A stretch of DNA of 64,000 nucleotides from Vibrio aestivus (GCA_003263845.1 JYJN01000172.1:1-64000), one strand, 5' to 3'; positions 1 through 10,096 are shown, numbered from the stretch's first letter. Notes: a model not told the origin generated them from the letters alone. Made by a program: numbers and translations.

Positions 1-1682
1 TAGTGGCTTGGCTACCCAATAGCTTGAAGATACGATGCGCCCATCTCAGCAAACTTGTGCTGCATAAAGGCATTCTCAACGCCCTCTATCACAATATCGA
101 CGTTGTTTGCTCGGCATAGTTGAATCACGAACTGAAGATATTCTCCTGATGCATGGTTTTCTAATGAACGCCACGCCATCGATTTATCAATTTTTATCTG
201 ATCAAGAGGTAGGTCAAAGAAACTGTTTAAAGAACTGTAGCCTGCGCCGAAATCATCCAGAGATAATTTAAAACCATAATTACTTAAGCGCTCTAACTGC
301 TTTTTAGCGTTATGGTTACCATCAAGTATGAAAGTTTCGGTCAACTCTAAAACAATGTGGTGAGTAGGCACGCCATATTGCTGAGCAACCTGATAAACCG
401 TGTCTGGAAATTCAACGTTAAGTAACTGAAGAACAGAAACATTAACGTTCACGCGTATCTTATGATGGTTGTGAAAGTGGCGATATTTCTGAATGAAACG
501 ACACGCTTTTTCAAAGACTAGATTGCCGAGTTCAACAATAAACCCCTTTTGTTCGGCAACAGGAATAAACTCATCTGGATAAATCTCACCATGATTCTTA
601 GTTCGCCACCGAACCAAAGTTTCAAAGCTCGCGACCTCTTGAGTTTTGGCACAAACAATAGGCTGGAATTTGACAGAGAGCGTATCGTTAAGAATCGCTT
701 GTTCTAGGCCTTGTTCGATATAGAAATGTCTTTCTACCTGTTTCTTTGTTCCGCCTTCATAAATCGATAGACGGTTCTCTTTCTTAACCTGACTAAAGTG
801 ACAAGTACGAGACGCAATCTTAACTATTTCATCAGGCGGCAACTGGGAACTGAAATTCGGAACAACACCGAGACAGATATCTTTGTTGTACAAATTATTT
901 TGCTGTGACAATGAACGCTTGTATTGCTTCATGATGCGCTCACAAAGGCGTGTTAACTCTTCTGAACCGTACTTGCCTTTGACCAATATGGCAAAATCAT
1001 CCGGACTAATATGGTAATAATCGGTAAATCTGTCGGAGAGTTCATGTAGAGCACTGATCAGATTATCGAGAAGCTGTTGTAGAATGTCAGAGCCATACTG
1101 GTTTACGTAAGACTTAATGCCTTCGACTTGTAGGTAGATAAGCGAGTAATTGTTCGCAACATCAATTTGCGCTTTCTCGATATCGAGTAGCAGTTGGCTT
1201 CGGTTAGGAAGGCCGGATGTGGAATCTCGGAAAGCGGCTTGTTGGATGTAAGACTCCATCAACTTTTGATGAGATACATCACGGTGCGAACCGATCATAA
1301 TGACCTCACCATCACGTTTCTTGGTAATCGCCGTTCCCTCAATCCAAATATATTGACCGTTTAATTTTCTAACACGGTACTGGGAGGTGATTTTCTGGTT
1401 GTCATTAAGAAGGTGATGGTCAACTTTTCGGGCAAAAGCAGGTTGGTCTTGCGGGTGAATTAAGGCTTGCCACTCACTGAAATGAATGGTGCCTGACATA
1501 ATGCCAAATTGTTCGTAGAAACTTGGGTTGTAGAAGAATACTTCGCCATCTGGTGCCAAGTAAAAGACGCCTTCACTAAACACATCAAACATATGAATAA
1601 AGTTGTTATCCATAAGTTGATCAAAATCAGCACCGCAAAGAGGCCCTTGTTGAATGAGGTCCATATGAGCGAGATTACCCAT
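1..1682 (-). CDS. PAS-GGDEF-EAL signalling protein (c-di-GMP phosphodiesterase likely), frameshifted near its end
   Basis: Cytoplasmic c-di-GMP signalling protein without a visible membrane segment. A PAS domain covers about residues 30-140 and ends in a PAC-like stretch. The GGDEF domain (about 150-300) is degenerate: the signature loop reads SPDDF, so cyclase activity is unlikely. The EAL domain (about 320-550) looks intact, with ETL in place of EAL, then ELTE, DDFGAGYSSL, KID and EGVE, so hydrolysis of c-di-GMP is the likely activity. The open frame stops at LQAIG, but one extra G at about position 23 would give LQGYWVAKPL, the normal end of an EAL domain. The real gene therefore runs off the left edge. 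The ATG at 1682 is used; a second ATG lies six codons downstream. Confidence 0.85.
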
Positions 1683-1848
1683 TTTAAAGGCTAAATCCTT
1701 TGCTATGAGTAACTGATGATTGTTCCGTAAAGTTTTTTAATCGCATGTCCATCGCTTAGTAACCGCTAGCGGTTGTTGAAAATCATTCTCATTAAATGAG
1801 TTTGCCACATCTCTAACCTTTTTACAGCAAACTATGGGTCAGAGCCAC

Positions 1849-2322
1849 TCAATCGCTGATCTTATAGCCAGGTATGTTTATAAATTTTGATATGGCTCTA
1901 AGACGGTGCGATCGTTTGACGGCTTTTTCACGTATTGTGAGCTCACTATAGCCAGTAGAGGGATCATACTCACGGCCAAAATTTAGACACGGATAGTGAT
2001 GTAGAACAAGTTCCGCCGTGGTATTGACGATGTTACCCTCCAGCAGATGGCCACCCCAAACAGTACCTTTTTCATCAGCGACGGCAATGTGTATATGAAG
2101 ATGATTGGGAGTGAGAGTGCCAACAAGCGACACAATTTCAAATGGGGCTGATATGTTGAGCGTGCCTTTTGCACCAGCTAAGCGTATTGAAAGGTGAGAT
2201 AAGCACCCTACACAAGAAGCAATGGTTCCCGCTTTGATCTGATGCTGGCTGACGAGATCGGCTAGCATCTTTTTAAGGTCTTGCCCATTGGTTAGCCGAA
2301 TAGCTATAGGTGAAATTTGCAT
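1849..2322 (-). CDS. PPC/DUF296 domain protein
   Basis: A 157-residue protein that is almost entirely one PPC (plants and prokaryotes conserved, DUF296) domain. Visible family features are the N-terminal RLTNGQDL, the glycine-rich GTIASCVGCL strand, HLHIHIAVAD with its histidines, and GHLLEGNIVNTTAELVL. Bacterial members are small trimeric proteins whose role is mostly unknown; in plants the domain is attached to AT-hooks and binds DNA. No AT-hook is present here, but the last 25 residues are basic. It stands alone, with about 165 bases to the EAL gene and 250 bases to the divergent response regulator. Family assignment is secure, function is not. Confidence 0.8.
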   Translation of the reverse strand: MQISPIAIRLTNGQDLKKMLADLVSQHQIKAGTIASCVGCLSHLSIRLAGAKGTLNISAPFEIVSLVGTLTPNHLHIHIAVADEKGTVWGGHLLEGNIVNTTAELVLHHYPCLNFGREYDPSTGYSELTIREKAVKRSHRLRAISKFINIPGYKISD

Positions 2323-2574
2323 CGTTATTTCGTCTTCTAATCAAGCGTTGTTAGTATCGTGTATGTTAATAAATATCTATGTTTACAGTGCTTTTATTTT
2401 GGATAATTAATCAGATGTAACAGTCTTTTTATTTGCTCTTTAAAGTGTCGTAACGCCTCTGATTTTTGACTGTGATTTTGACAGAAAATTGATAAACACG
2501 CCATGTGATTGGGGTAACCGATTCGGTAGTCTAGCGGCTAAATAAAACCGCCTACCTATTGAGAGGTTACGTCG

Positions 2575-4217
2575 TTGGCGCATAGTACGAAAATTAGTCA
2601 GTCTTCGGTACTTGTCGCAGAGAGTTCGCCTATCGTAATTGCGAATATTAAAATTCTGCTTCGGGAAATAGGATTTAGTGACCGACTGATACACATTGCC
2701 AAGGATGTTCGTTCGATTGTCTCTTTAGCTAAGAAAACTCGCATTGATACGATTATTTGCGACTATCACTTTGATGAGCGCCGAAATGGCAAACAGATCA
2801 TTGAAGAGCTAAGAGAGAACAACTTTATTCAAAAATCTTGCTCTATCGTGATGCTTACTGCTGACACAAGTGGTGGTGTTGTGAAATCGATCCTAGATCT
2901 TGATCCAGACGAGTATCTGGTTAAGCCTTATTCATTATTCGAGCTTAAGCGTCGTGTGGCACGAACGTACAAACGTAAGCAAGAGATGTCTCATCTTTAC
3001 CAGCTTAGTAAGAAAGCGACGGTTAAAGAAATCCAGCAAGCTTTTGACTCTGCATTGGATTTGATGCCGGACTATGCGGGCCACATCCATCGCCTCAAAG
3101 GCTATACGTTCGTAAAACGCGGTGACTATGTTGCTGCAGCTCGTCATTACCACCAGTGTTTGCGTAAGCAACCTAGGCACTGGGCGATTTGTGGGTTGGC
3201 TGAGTCTTTAATCGCATTGAACGAGCTAGAGCAAGCCGAGTCTATGGTTCAATCTTGGTTATCATCTGGAAAAGACCAAAACGCCAAAAGATATATGAAT
3301 TATTAGCCATGATTTCAGCTCGTAAAGGGGATTTAACGAGCGTTCATGAGCAGCTTACTCAAGCAGTAGATCTAACGAAGGGAGCGCATGAGACGCTTTT
3401 GGCGCGAGCTGTGGTTAACGAAATGCTACTGATGCCTGAGAAAGCGATAAAAGACTATCAAGCCTATATGCATCAATCGGTGACGACGTTTAAAGACGGA
3501 TTGTTATTGCCTATCACAATGCTTCGTCTTAAGTTGATGGTGGTTGAATCGAATCGTAAAGCAAACCTAGAGAAGATCCGCAATGAAGCGCTGAGCCTCG
3601 GAAAAACGGAGTTTAGGGAAGAGGAGCATCTCGCATTAATGCTAGTTCAACTGCATATTAATGTGCTTGAAGAGGACCACAAGGGCATACGACATAAGTT
3701 AACGCAGTTAATAAAAAGCTATCACACGCTTGGGCCAGCTTATACTGGGTATTTATTGTATCTATTGCACTTGACTCACAACTACCAACTTTTTGACAAA
3801 TTATACAGACGTTACGAAAAAGGGATGAAAAAGCATCACGATTTACTTTCTATTTGTACTCAACGTTGGATAGAGCAATTGAACGATCGCAGGAAAGAGC
3901 GTTTTGCGAGCCTGCAACGGGTTGAAAAGTATATTTCCCGAGAAAAAGATACGAATAAAAGATCAACCATTGGAATTGCGTTAGAGCTCAGCCGGTCGAG
4001 ACAGTTGTGTCAGCGTTCCGCGTCAGCTTTCATTAATTTGGCTGATGAAATTGGGTGTGGTGATGCTTCTTTGGTGGAATTAAGAAATGTCATTGCTAGC
4101 GGTGAAAAAGTGATGGTTTACGGAATGGAACTGACAGCGTTGGAGCGCAAGGAAGCGCTGCATTCATTAAAGCGTATCAAAGTGATGTTTAACCAGCGCG
4201 TGGCGGCCTGTGCTTAA
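2575..4217 (+). CDS. Response regulator with helical-repeat C-terminus, one-base frameshift
   Basis: Receiver domain at residues 10-135 with acidic pair AES, phosphoacceptor Asp in ICDYHFD, Thr in MLTAD and Lys in LVKPYS. About 410 helical residues follow, with TPR-like pairs such as RGDYVAAARHYHQCL, and no DNA-binding domain, as in VieB-like regulators. It probably acts through protein contacts. The start is a TTG preceded by GAGAGG eight bases upstream. The frame breaks at the A-run 3286-3289: four As are present and five would join the two halves (SSGKDQNAKK then IYELLAMISARKG). The corrected length is 547 residues. I infer a sequencing error. The second half alone has no convincing start. 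Confidence 0.8.
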
Positions 4218-4295
4218 GATTTGATGTCACTCAACCAAAGCTGTCCTTCGCTTCAGATTGAAGGTAAACTGCCGTTTTCGATTGCAACTGGAAAT

Positions 4296-4784
4296 ATGAT
4301 GAACCACGACGACACCCAATTTGAGCCTGAATTAGACGGTGAAGAGATTGAAATTGAAGCTATCGGCATAGAAGTTTCGAGTCACCCAATCGAGCTTTAT
4401 AAAGTGTTCAAGATTGCTAACCTTGTTGGCGGCGGTGGTGAAGCCAAATACCTAATCTCTGAAGGTTACGTTGCGGTGAATGGCGAGCTAGAGACTCGCA
4501 AACGTCGCAAGATGTACGATGGTGACTTTTTCGAGTTTAACCAAGAATATTATGTTGTTGTTTGTGATCAACCTGTCACTGAGCCTGAAGAACGTAAGCC
4601 TGATAGCTTATCATCTAGGTCTGCTAAAGCTGAAAAAAAGAATGCATCGAAAGACAAATCGAAGAGCAAGCAATCAAAAGCAGCGAATAAATCAAATACT
4701 CCAACGAAGAAAGCAAAAGGCGAGTCTAAACCCGCTCCTCAGAGAGACAAAAACAGTGGGCGCAATTCAATAGACTTTTTCTAG
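4296..4784 (+). CDS. S4-domain RNA-binding protein (YbcJ-like)
   Basis: About 162 residues. An S4 RNA-binding fold covers residues 30-105, with IELYKVFKIANLVGGGGEAK, ISEGYVAVNGE and ETRKRRKMYDGD typical of the YbcJ/RlbA-type family. It is followed by a 60-residue lysine/serine-rich basic tail that probably adds nonspecific RNA or ribosome affinity. The frame is open back to TTG 4221 and ATG 4224, but family members usually start close to the acidic stretch that begins here with MMNHDD, so I prefer ATG 4296 or 4299. It follows the response regulator by 78 bases and ends just before a strong terminator. Its precise RNA target is unknown. Confidence 0.75.
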   Translation: MMNHDDTQFEPELDGEEIEIEAIGIEVSSHPIELYKVFKIANLVGGGGEAKYLISEGYVAVNGELETRKRRKMYDGDFFEFNQEYYVVVCDQPVTEPEERKPDSLSSRSAKAEKKNASKDKSKSKQSKAANKSNTPTKKAKGESKPAPQRDKNSGRNSIDFF

Positions 4785-4791
4785 TTCATAA

Positions 4792-4820
4792 AATCCCAGC
4801 ATTAAGCTGGGATTTTTTTT
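4792..4820 (+). terminator. Rho-independent terminator
   Basis: AATCCCAGC, a short loop, then GCTGGGATT running into eight Ts. It closes the response regulator/S4 transcription unit. Confidence 0.9.
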
Positions 4821-4880
4821 CAATAATCAATATTGAGTTGTATGCTTTGTAATTGAATCAACCTACTACGGGGACCAAGG

Positions 4881-5576
4881 ATGAAAACTATTGGATTGAT
4901 TGGCGGAATGAGCTGGGAATCAACCGTTGTTTACTATCAAGCATTAAACACCTTTATTAAAGAGAAACTCGGTGGTCTGCATTCTGCAAAAGTTCTCATT
5001 AACAGTATCGATTTTGCAGAGCTTGAAGTGTTACAAAAAACAGGGCAGTGGGACAAAAGTGCAGACTTGGTTCTGGGGTGTGCACAAACCTTACAAAGTG
5101 CCGGCGCAGATGTCATTCTTATTGGTGCCAACACCATGCATAAAGTCGCTCCGCAAGTAGAGTCTGATATCAATATTCCTTTATTACACATCGCCGATGC
5201 CACGGCCCAAAGATTGATTGAGGATGGTGTGCAGAAGGTAGGGCTTATTGGAACAGCCTATACGATGGAGCAAGATTTTTATAAAGGTAGACTTAGCGAA
5301 AAATTTGGCTTGGAGGTTATTGTTCCAAATGGCGTACAGCGCAAACTGGTTCACGACGTTATCTACAATGAATTATGCCTTGGTAAGATCAATCAAAGAT
5401 CTAGACAAGACTACATCGAAGTTATCAACGACTTGCAAGAGCAGGGAGCAGAGGCGGTCATTTTAGGCTGTACCGAAGTAACACTGTTAGTGTCGGCGTA
5501 TGACACTAGAGTGCCACTGTACGATACGACCTCAATCCATGCGGAAGCTGCGGTAAAGTTCGCGCTTGGTGAGTAG
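4881..5576 (+). CDS. Aspartate/glutamate racemase family protein (YgeA-like)
   Basis: 231 residues, the full length of the YgeA/Asp-Glu racemase family, starting with the signature KTIGLIGGMSWEST and keeping the DATA and YTMEQDFYKGRL blocks. The family uses two thiol or hydroxyl residues for two-base racemisation of acidic or other amino acids. The second, Cys197 in ILGCTEV, is present. At the first position, where relatives have Cys or (in E. coli YgeA) Thr83, this protein has Ala83 in GANTMHK, so the usual chemistry may be altered or one-sided. ATG 4881 has GGGGACCAAGG just upstream. It is monocistronic between two terminators. Confidence 0.85.
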   Translation: MKTIGLIGGMSWESTVVYYQALNTFIKEKLGGLHSAKVLINSIDFAELEVLQKTGQWDKSADLVLGCAQTLQSAGADVILIGANTMHKVAPQVESDINIPLLHIADATAQRLIEDGVQKVGLIGTAYTMEQDFYKGRLSEKFGLEVIVPNGVQRKLVHDVIYNELCLGKINQRSRQDYIEVINDLQEQGAEAVILGCTEVTLLVSAYDTRVPLYDTTSIHAEAAVKFALGE

Positions 5577-5619
5577 CACTAGACTTTCTTGTATCAAACA
5601 AGTTGAGATTAACATTGGG

Positions 5620-5648
5620 AAAAGGGAAGCTGATTGGCTTCCCTTTTG
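5620..5648 (+). terminator. Rho-independent terminator, bidirectional
   Basis: AAAAGGGAAGC, loop TGATTG, GCTTCCCTTTT. It sits between the convergent racemase and reductase genes and has A and T runs on both sides, so it can serve both strands. Confidence 0.85.
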
Positions 5649-5678
5649 TTTATGCTCTTTTAGCTTTAAAGCTGTATG

Positions 5679-7330
5679 TTACGCTTGCGAAAATTTGTAA
5701 GTACGGTAGCCGCCGATAAGGTTTCGGGCTTTGTAGCCATTGTTAACGAGTTGGCGATATGCGACGTTACCGCGTAACCCGACTTGGCAGTAGATGACGA
5801 TTTCCTTGTCTTTTGGTAACTCATCCATGCGATGTCTGAGTTGGTCAACAGGAATGTTTATCGCACCTTCGATGAATCCGACATTGGTAAGCTCACCTGG
5901 GTTACGGACATCAAGCAGAACCTGATTGTCAGACAGAGTATCTACTTCATCAAAATGAATCGCAGACGAATCGCCTTTGATTAGGTTATTCGCAACAAAG
6001 GCGGCTTGATTGATCACATCTTTTGCGCTGCCATATGGAGGCGCGTAGGTGAGTTCAAGGTGTTGTAGCTGCTCGACCGTCATACCAGCTCGTTGGGCTA
6101 CTGCCATAATATCGATGCGTTTATCAACGCCGTCCTTGCCTGCTGCTTGAGCGCCAAGGATCTTGCCTGTTTCTGGGTCAAACAACATTTTAAGAGACAC
6201 CGTTTCTGCACCTGGGTAGTAGCTTGCATGACTCGCTGTATGAACATAGACCTTCTCATAGCGAATGCCCTCGCGCCTAAGCTGCTTCTCATTCTTACCG
6301 GTTGAGGCAATGGCAAGGTCGAAAATTTTACAAATCGCGGTACCTTGTGTGCCTTGATAGGATTCGTTTCTTCCTAGCATATTGTCGGCAGCCATGCGGC
6401 CCTGACGGTTCGCCGGTCCAGCGAGTGGTACTAGGGTTTGTCTACCTGTTACAAAGTCTAATTCTTCTACGGCGTCACCGACGGCATAGACTGAAGGATC
6501 ACTTGTTTGCATTTGCTCATTGACCCAGATTCCACCAAGATCTCCAATTTGAAGCCCAGCTTGCTGTGCTAGTTTAGTTTCTGCTTAACGCCAATTGCCA
6601 TGATAAGAATGCCAGTCTCAAACTGGTCACCATTATTCAGAGTGAGCTTAAGAGTGTTTGACTCGGTAAGGTGCTCTACAGACTCCAGGGCGACATTTAG
6701 CTTGAGGTCGATGCCTTTCTCTTTGATTTCTGCATGGGCAAAGCCTGCCATTTCTCTATCCACCGGTGTCATGACCTGATCGGCCATTTCAACAAGGCTT
6801 GTTTGGATTCCTAGCTGGTGAAAAGCTTCCATCATTTCTAAACCAATGAAGCCGCCGCCCACTACGGTTGCATGGGTTGGCTGATTATCTCTAAGCGTGG
6901 CTAGAATACGATCCATGTCCGGAATATTGCGAAGTGAATGAGTCAGCGGGTTATCGATGCCTAAAATAGGGGGGACGATAGGGGCAGCTCCCGGGCTTAA
7001 CAGCAAGAAGTCGTAGGATTCGCTGTATTGCGTGTTATCTAATAGGTTTCGAACCGTTACCTGTTTGCTATGGCGGTCGATGCTTACCACTTCGTTCATC
7101 ACACGGACATCGACATCAAAACGGGCAAGGAAGCTTTCAGGTGTTTGAAGAAGCAACTTGCTGCGCTCTTGGATGTCTCCACCAATGTGATAAGGCAAAC
7201 CGCAGTTTGCGAATGACACAAACTGGCCACGTTCGAACATGATGATTTCTGCGTCTTCACTTAAACGTCGTGCTCTTGCCGCTGCTGAAGCGCCACCAGC
7301 AACACCGCCGATGATTACTATTTTAGTCAT
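5679..7330 (-). CDS. FAD-dependent CoA-disulfide/CoA-persulfide reductase with rhodanese domain, one-base frameshift
   Basis: Two-dinucleotide-fold flavoprotein with a C-terminal rhodanese domain, about 550 residues after correction. The N-terminal FAD motif GGVAGGASAAARARR, the single redox cysteine in FANCGLPYHIGG, the NADH motif VVGGGFIGLEM and FAD motif YAVGDAVE define the CoA-disulfide reductase family; rhodanese-fused members reduce CoA-persulfide. The rhodanese loop IYCQVGLRG has its catalytic Cys. The frame is lost at about 6583: one more C gives VKPETKLAQQAG and joins both halves. It is divergent from a BigR-like regulator and sulfur transporters, so it probably handles persulfide or polysulfide sulfur under that regulator. 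Confidence 0.88.
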
Positions 7331-7494
7331 TAGATTCTCCTAACACCTGTCAAGCTATATACCTCAATGCATGGAACCTGTACGTTGAGCGGGTAATAGA
7401 TATTCTGATCAACAAATTATTATGATTAATATGGGTTACTTCAATTCGGCTGTTTTGAAAGCCAAAGTAATAGCATCTACAAACACAATACAAC

Positions 7495-7590
7495 TCTAAA
7501 TTAGCTTTGTCTAATGTTAATGTGACTAATTTGGAAAATACTAAATTAGCATTGACTTATGTATAATTATTAGTATTCTCTAATTTAGTA
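7495..7590. promoter_or_regulatory. Repeated TAAATTAG elements, likely operators of the BigR-like regulator
   Basis: In the 293-base divergent region, TACTAAATTAG at 7539-7549 is matched by its perfect inverse CTAATTTAGTA at 7580-7590, and a third copy, TCTAAATTAGC, starts near 7495. Further CTAAT/ATTAG half-sites lie between. ArsR-family repressors bind such AT-rich inverted repeats overlapping their promoters. Which copies overlap the two promoters is not resolved. Confidence 0.6.
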
Positions 7591-7623
7591 AGTGGTGACG
7601 CTATTTAAAAAAGGGCAGGCGTA

Positions 7624-7941
7624 ATGAACGATAGCCAGCAAATAAATGACATGTACGAACGAGTTGAAGAAGCCGCTGACCTGCTGCGTGTAATGGCCCA
7701 CCCAGAAAGGCTTTTGGTACTGTGTCAGCTCACGACGGGTGAACTAGGAGCGGGCACGTTGCAACAACGTTCCTCTTTGAGCCAATCAGCATTCTCACAG
7801 CATTTAACTGTGTTGAGAAAACACGATCTAGTACAGGTTCGCAAAGAAGCTCAGCAGGTCTTTTACTCATTAAAAGATGAAAGAGCCGCTGCGTTGATTG
7901 CCAGTATGCATAGCATTTTTTGCGGTCAAGAATTGGCTTGA
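7624..7941 (+). CDS. bigR: ArsR-family regulator, BigR/HlyU/SqrR type
   Basis: A 105-residue winged-helix repressor with the ArsR core (MAHPERLLVLCQL, then SLSQSAFSQHLTVLRKHDLV as recognition helix). Two cysteines, Cys34 and Cys100, are 66 residues apart, the spacing of the dithiol pair that senses persulfide in BigR, SqrR and HlyU; the metal-binding ELCVCD motif is absent. It would repress its own operon and the divergent reductase until reactive sulfur joins the cysteines through a tetrasulfide bridge. It is followed by two YeeE/YedE genes on the same strand. The symbol marks family resemblance; direct orthology is not tested. Confidence 0.8.
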   Translation: MNDSQQINDMYERVEEAADLLRVMAHPERLLVLCQLTTGELGAGTLQQRSSLSQSAFSQHLTVLRKHDLVQVRKEAQQVFYSLKDERAAALIASMHSIFCGQELA

Positions 7942-7985
7942 TGCATAGATGATTTAAAGATTAAAAAATTATTGAGGTGTAATAG

Positions 7986-8420
7986 ATGTATAACATTCCT
8001 TGGGAGTCTTTGTTTGGTGGCATGCTGCTGGGTTTCTCAGCGGTTTTTCTGATGATTGCGACAGGCAAAATCGCAGGTATCAGCGGCATTGTCGGTGCAT
8101 TTGTGAACCTGAGAGAAATGAACTCGAAGACTAATGATTTAGGATGGCGTTTAGTATTTGTCTTCGGCATGGTCACAAGTGCGTTGATCGTTGCGCCATT
8201 TGGTTTTGATCTTCCTGATGTATCAAACACGAGCCTTGGCTTAGTCGCGATTGCCGGTTTGCTGGTTGGGTTTGGTACACGCCTATCGAATGGGTGTACA
8301 AGTGGACATGGCATCATTGGGCTTGGGCGCTTGTCTAAACGTTCTATTGTGGCTACTGCGAGCTTTATGACCACAGCAGTATTGGTTGTTCTTGTTAAAC
8401 GCTTGATGGGGTGGATGTAA
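7986..8420 (+). CDS. YeeE/YedE family membrane protein (sulfur-compound transporter half, PmpA-like)
   Basis: 144 residues with four hydrophobic segments. The motif RLSNGCTSGHGIIGLGRLS is diagnostic of the YeeE/YedE fold, whose cysteines pass thiosulfate or related sulfur species across the inner membrane. Short members work as pairs of half proteins; the next gene is the partner and overlaps this one by a single base (TAATG). Located downstream of a persulfide-type regulator, it probably moves sulfur compounds that the divergent reductase/rhodanese processes. The direction and substrate are inferred from the family. Confidence 0.85.
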   Translation: MYNIPWESLFGGMLLGFSAVFLMIATGKIAGISGIVGAFVNLREMNSKTNDLGWRLVFVFGMVTSALIVAPFGFDLPDVSNTSLGLVAIAGLLVGFGTRLSNGCTSGHGIIGLGRLSKRSIVATASFMTTAVLVVLVKRLMGWM

Positions 8421-8877
8421 TGAACAGAACAAAAGTCATACAGTTAGCTTCGGCGTTAGTATCTGGCCTGCTTTTTGGTGCCGGAATGGTGGTATCGGGC
8501 ATGGCAGACCCACAAAAAGTTCTCGCTTTCCTTGATATTACAGGGCAATGGGATCCTAGCTTGATGTTTGTAATGGGTGGCGCCTTGCTTATATTTGCAC
8601 CCTTTTATCATTTGGTTATCAAGAAGCGTAAGCACGCACTAAATGGCGATGAGCTTAACTTCCCAGCAACTAATAAAGTAGATAGCACACTAGTAACGGG
8701 TTCAATAATTTTTGGTTTAGGTTGGGGATAGCGGGCATTTGTCCGGGGCCAGCAGTGAGTAGCTTGTCTGGTGGTAGCTCAACGATTGTCATTTTTGTGG
8801 TCAGTATGCTGTTGGGTATCGCTCTAGCTAAGGCCTACTTAGCGAAACGAGATGTCGCAAAAACGGTTTGTTCGTAA
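8420..8877 (+). CDS. YeeE/YedE family membrane protein (PmpB-like partner), one-base frameshift
   Basis: The second YeeE/YedE half, with an N-terminal FGAGMVVSGMADPQKV segment. The open frame stops after FGLGWG, but restoring one base at the G-run 8724-8727 continues it as IAGICPGPAVSSLSGGS, the signature cysteine loop, and gives 152 residues ending at 8877 with another hydrophobic helix. ATG 8420 overlaps the stop of the first half, which indicates translational coupling. A GTG three codons upstream is also open. Without the correction the protein would lack the transport cysteine. Confidence 0.8.
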
Positions 8878-8931
8878 CTGAATAACCAGTAAGAAGAATC
8901 TCACAGCTCTGGGAGCCCCAAATTAGTGATT

Positions 8932-9006
8932 ATGGAACAGTTGAAAGCACTGTCACCGAAACAGATGAAAGCACTGTCACACACTGATTTGGAGTTTTAT
9001 CTTTAG
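8932..9006 (+). CDS. Possible 24-residue peptide, doubtful
   Basis: ATG-started frame of 24 codons with an internal repeat (LKALSPKQ then MKALSHTD), coming from a 14-base direct repeat GAAAGCACTGTCAC. It overlaps the 3' end of the convergent nuclease gene by four bases. No ribosome-binding site is obvious. It could be the tail of a decayed gene or chance. Confidence 0.15.
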   Translation: MEQLKALSPKQMKALSHTDLEFYL

Positions 9007-9893
9007 CGCTGTAATACAGTAGAAACAATCGGGCAATGATCGCTCAACTGATAGTTGAGTACGTCCTGCTCTGTAAACAAGATTTGGTTATTGCCCGATG
9101 TTGCTAAATCTTTGCTCACCACAATATGGTCAATGACGCTTCTGTATTGGTATGTTTCTCCCGTGTTACGGTTTGAACGGACAATACAATTTGGTTGAGT
9201 TGATTGGGTGGCGAGCTGTGATTGATTGTCTTGGCTTATGATCTTCCATAGCCAAGATTTAGAGTGGCTTAATGTATGGTTGAAGTCGCCCAAAACTATG
9301 TATGTTTCTTTGTTGTTTTCCCTTTCAACCATCCAGCGATTCAAGGCTTGGCCTTGTTCTTTTAATGTTCGGCAGTGGCGATTGTTCTTATAGGCGCCAT
9401 GACAACGAGCCTTAAGGTGCACCGACAGCATGTGAATGGGTTCGCTTTGGCTAGGGTGGATGATGATATAACTGGCAAAGCGCAATCGACTATTATTGCT
9501 CTTATCTAGTATCACATCATTTGCATTGCTGACCTTGAGTGAATCCTTTATCGCGAACCCAGTGTATTGGTTCAGATCGTCAAATTGCCTGTGTCTGTTT
9601 TGTGGTTTAGACCGGTCTGACAAGAAAACCGTGTACCCCTCACCCACAACGGCTTTGATTGCCTCTTCACTATCGACTTCTTGGAAGGCGAGTACATCAC
9701 TGTTTGTTTTATCGAAGTAAGTGGTGAGTTTATCAAAATCTTCATGACTTCGATTGGATGGAGTAATTTTCGGCACAGAGTTATGAGACAGCCATTCAAT
9801 ATTCCATGTTGTTATATTCAGTGGCTCCATTGGAGCCGCGAGTGTTATTTGAGACAGTGTGAGAAGAAAGAACGTGGATAGATGCTTTTTCAT
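9003..9893 (-). CDS. Secreted endonuclease/exonuclease/phosphatase family protein
   Basis: 296 residues. An N-terminal signal peptide (MKK, hydrophobic core, cleavage probably after LAA near residue 19) sends it to the periplasm or outside. The EEP fold is shown by TTWNIEWL, AFQEVDSEE (metal-binding Glu), LGDFNHTLS (DxN pair) and the final SDHCPIV (Asp-His). The family includes DNases, sphingomyelinases and phosphatases, and the sequence alone does not tell the substrate. Four cysteines in RCHGAYKNNRHCR and elsewhere fit disulfides in an exported protein. It is monocistronic, with a 290-base region to the divergent nrdD. Confidence 0.85.
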   Translation of the reverse strand: MKKHLSTFFLLTLSQITLAAPMEPLNITTWNIEWLSHNSVPKITPSNRSHEDFDKLTTYFDKTNSDVLAFQEVDSEEAIKAVVGEGYTVFLSDRSKPQNRHRQFDDLNQYTGFAIKDSLKVSNANDVILDKSNNSRLRFASYIIIHPSQSEPIHMLSVHLKARCHGAYKNNRHCRTLKEQGQALNRWMVERENNKETYIVLGDFNHTLSHSKSWLWKIISQDNQSQLATQSTQPNCIVRSNRNTGETYQYRSVIDHIVVSKDLATSGNNQILFTEQDVLNYQLSDHCPIVSTVLQR

Positions 9894-10051
9894 GCGATTC
9901 TTAATGTTGAAATATTGGCACCCTTTATTCTACAAGAGCTCATAAAAAAGCAAGTGAAAACCACATCATTTTTGCAAATTTCATGCTTTTCTTAGTAACT
10001 GAGATCAATCGCAATAAGATCGTGTTGATCTTGTTCTTGTGCCCATTTTTG

Positions 10052-10065
10052 TTGATCCAAATCAA
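10052..10065. promoter_or_regulatory. FNR-type site upstream of nrdD
   Basis: TTGATCCAAATCAA, a perfect fit to the FNR consensus TTGAT-N4-ATCAA, about 125 bases before the nrdD start. Anaerobic ribonucleotide reductase genes are classical FNR targets. Confidence 0.8.
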
Positions 10066-10096
10066 TACTTTTAAGTGGTGCATCTCGTTAAATACG

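Noticed and set aside
3255..4217. Separate gene for the second half of the response regulator
   Set aside because: The start is inside the upstream coding region without a ribosome site, and one A at 3286-3289 joins both halves into a usual-length protein.
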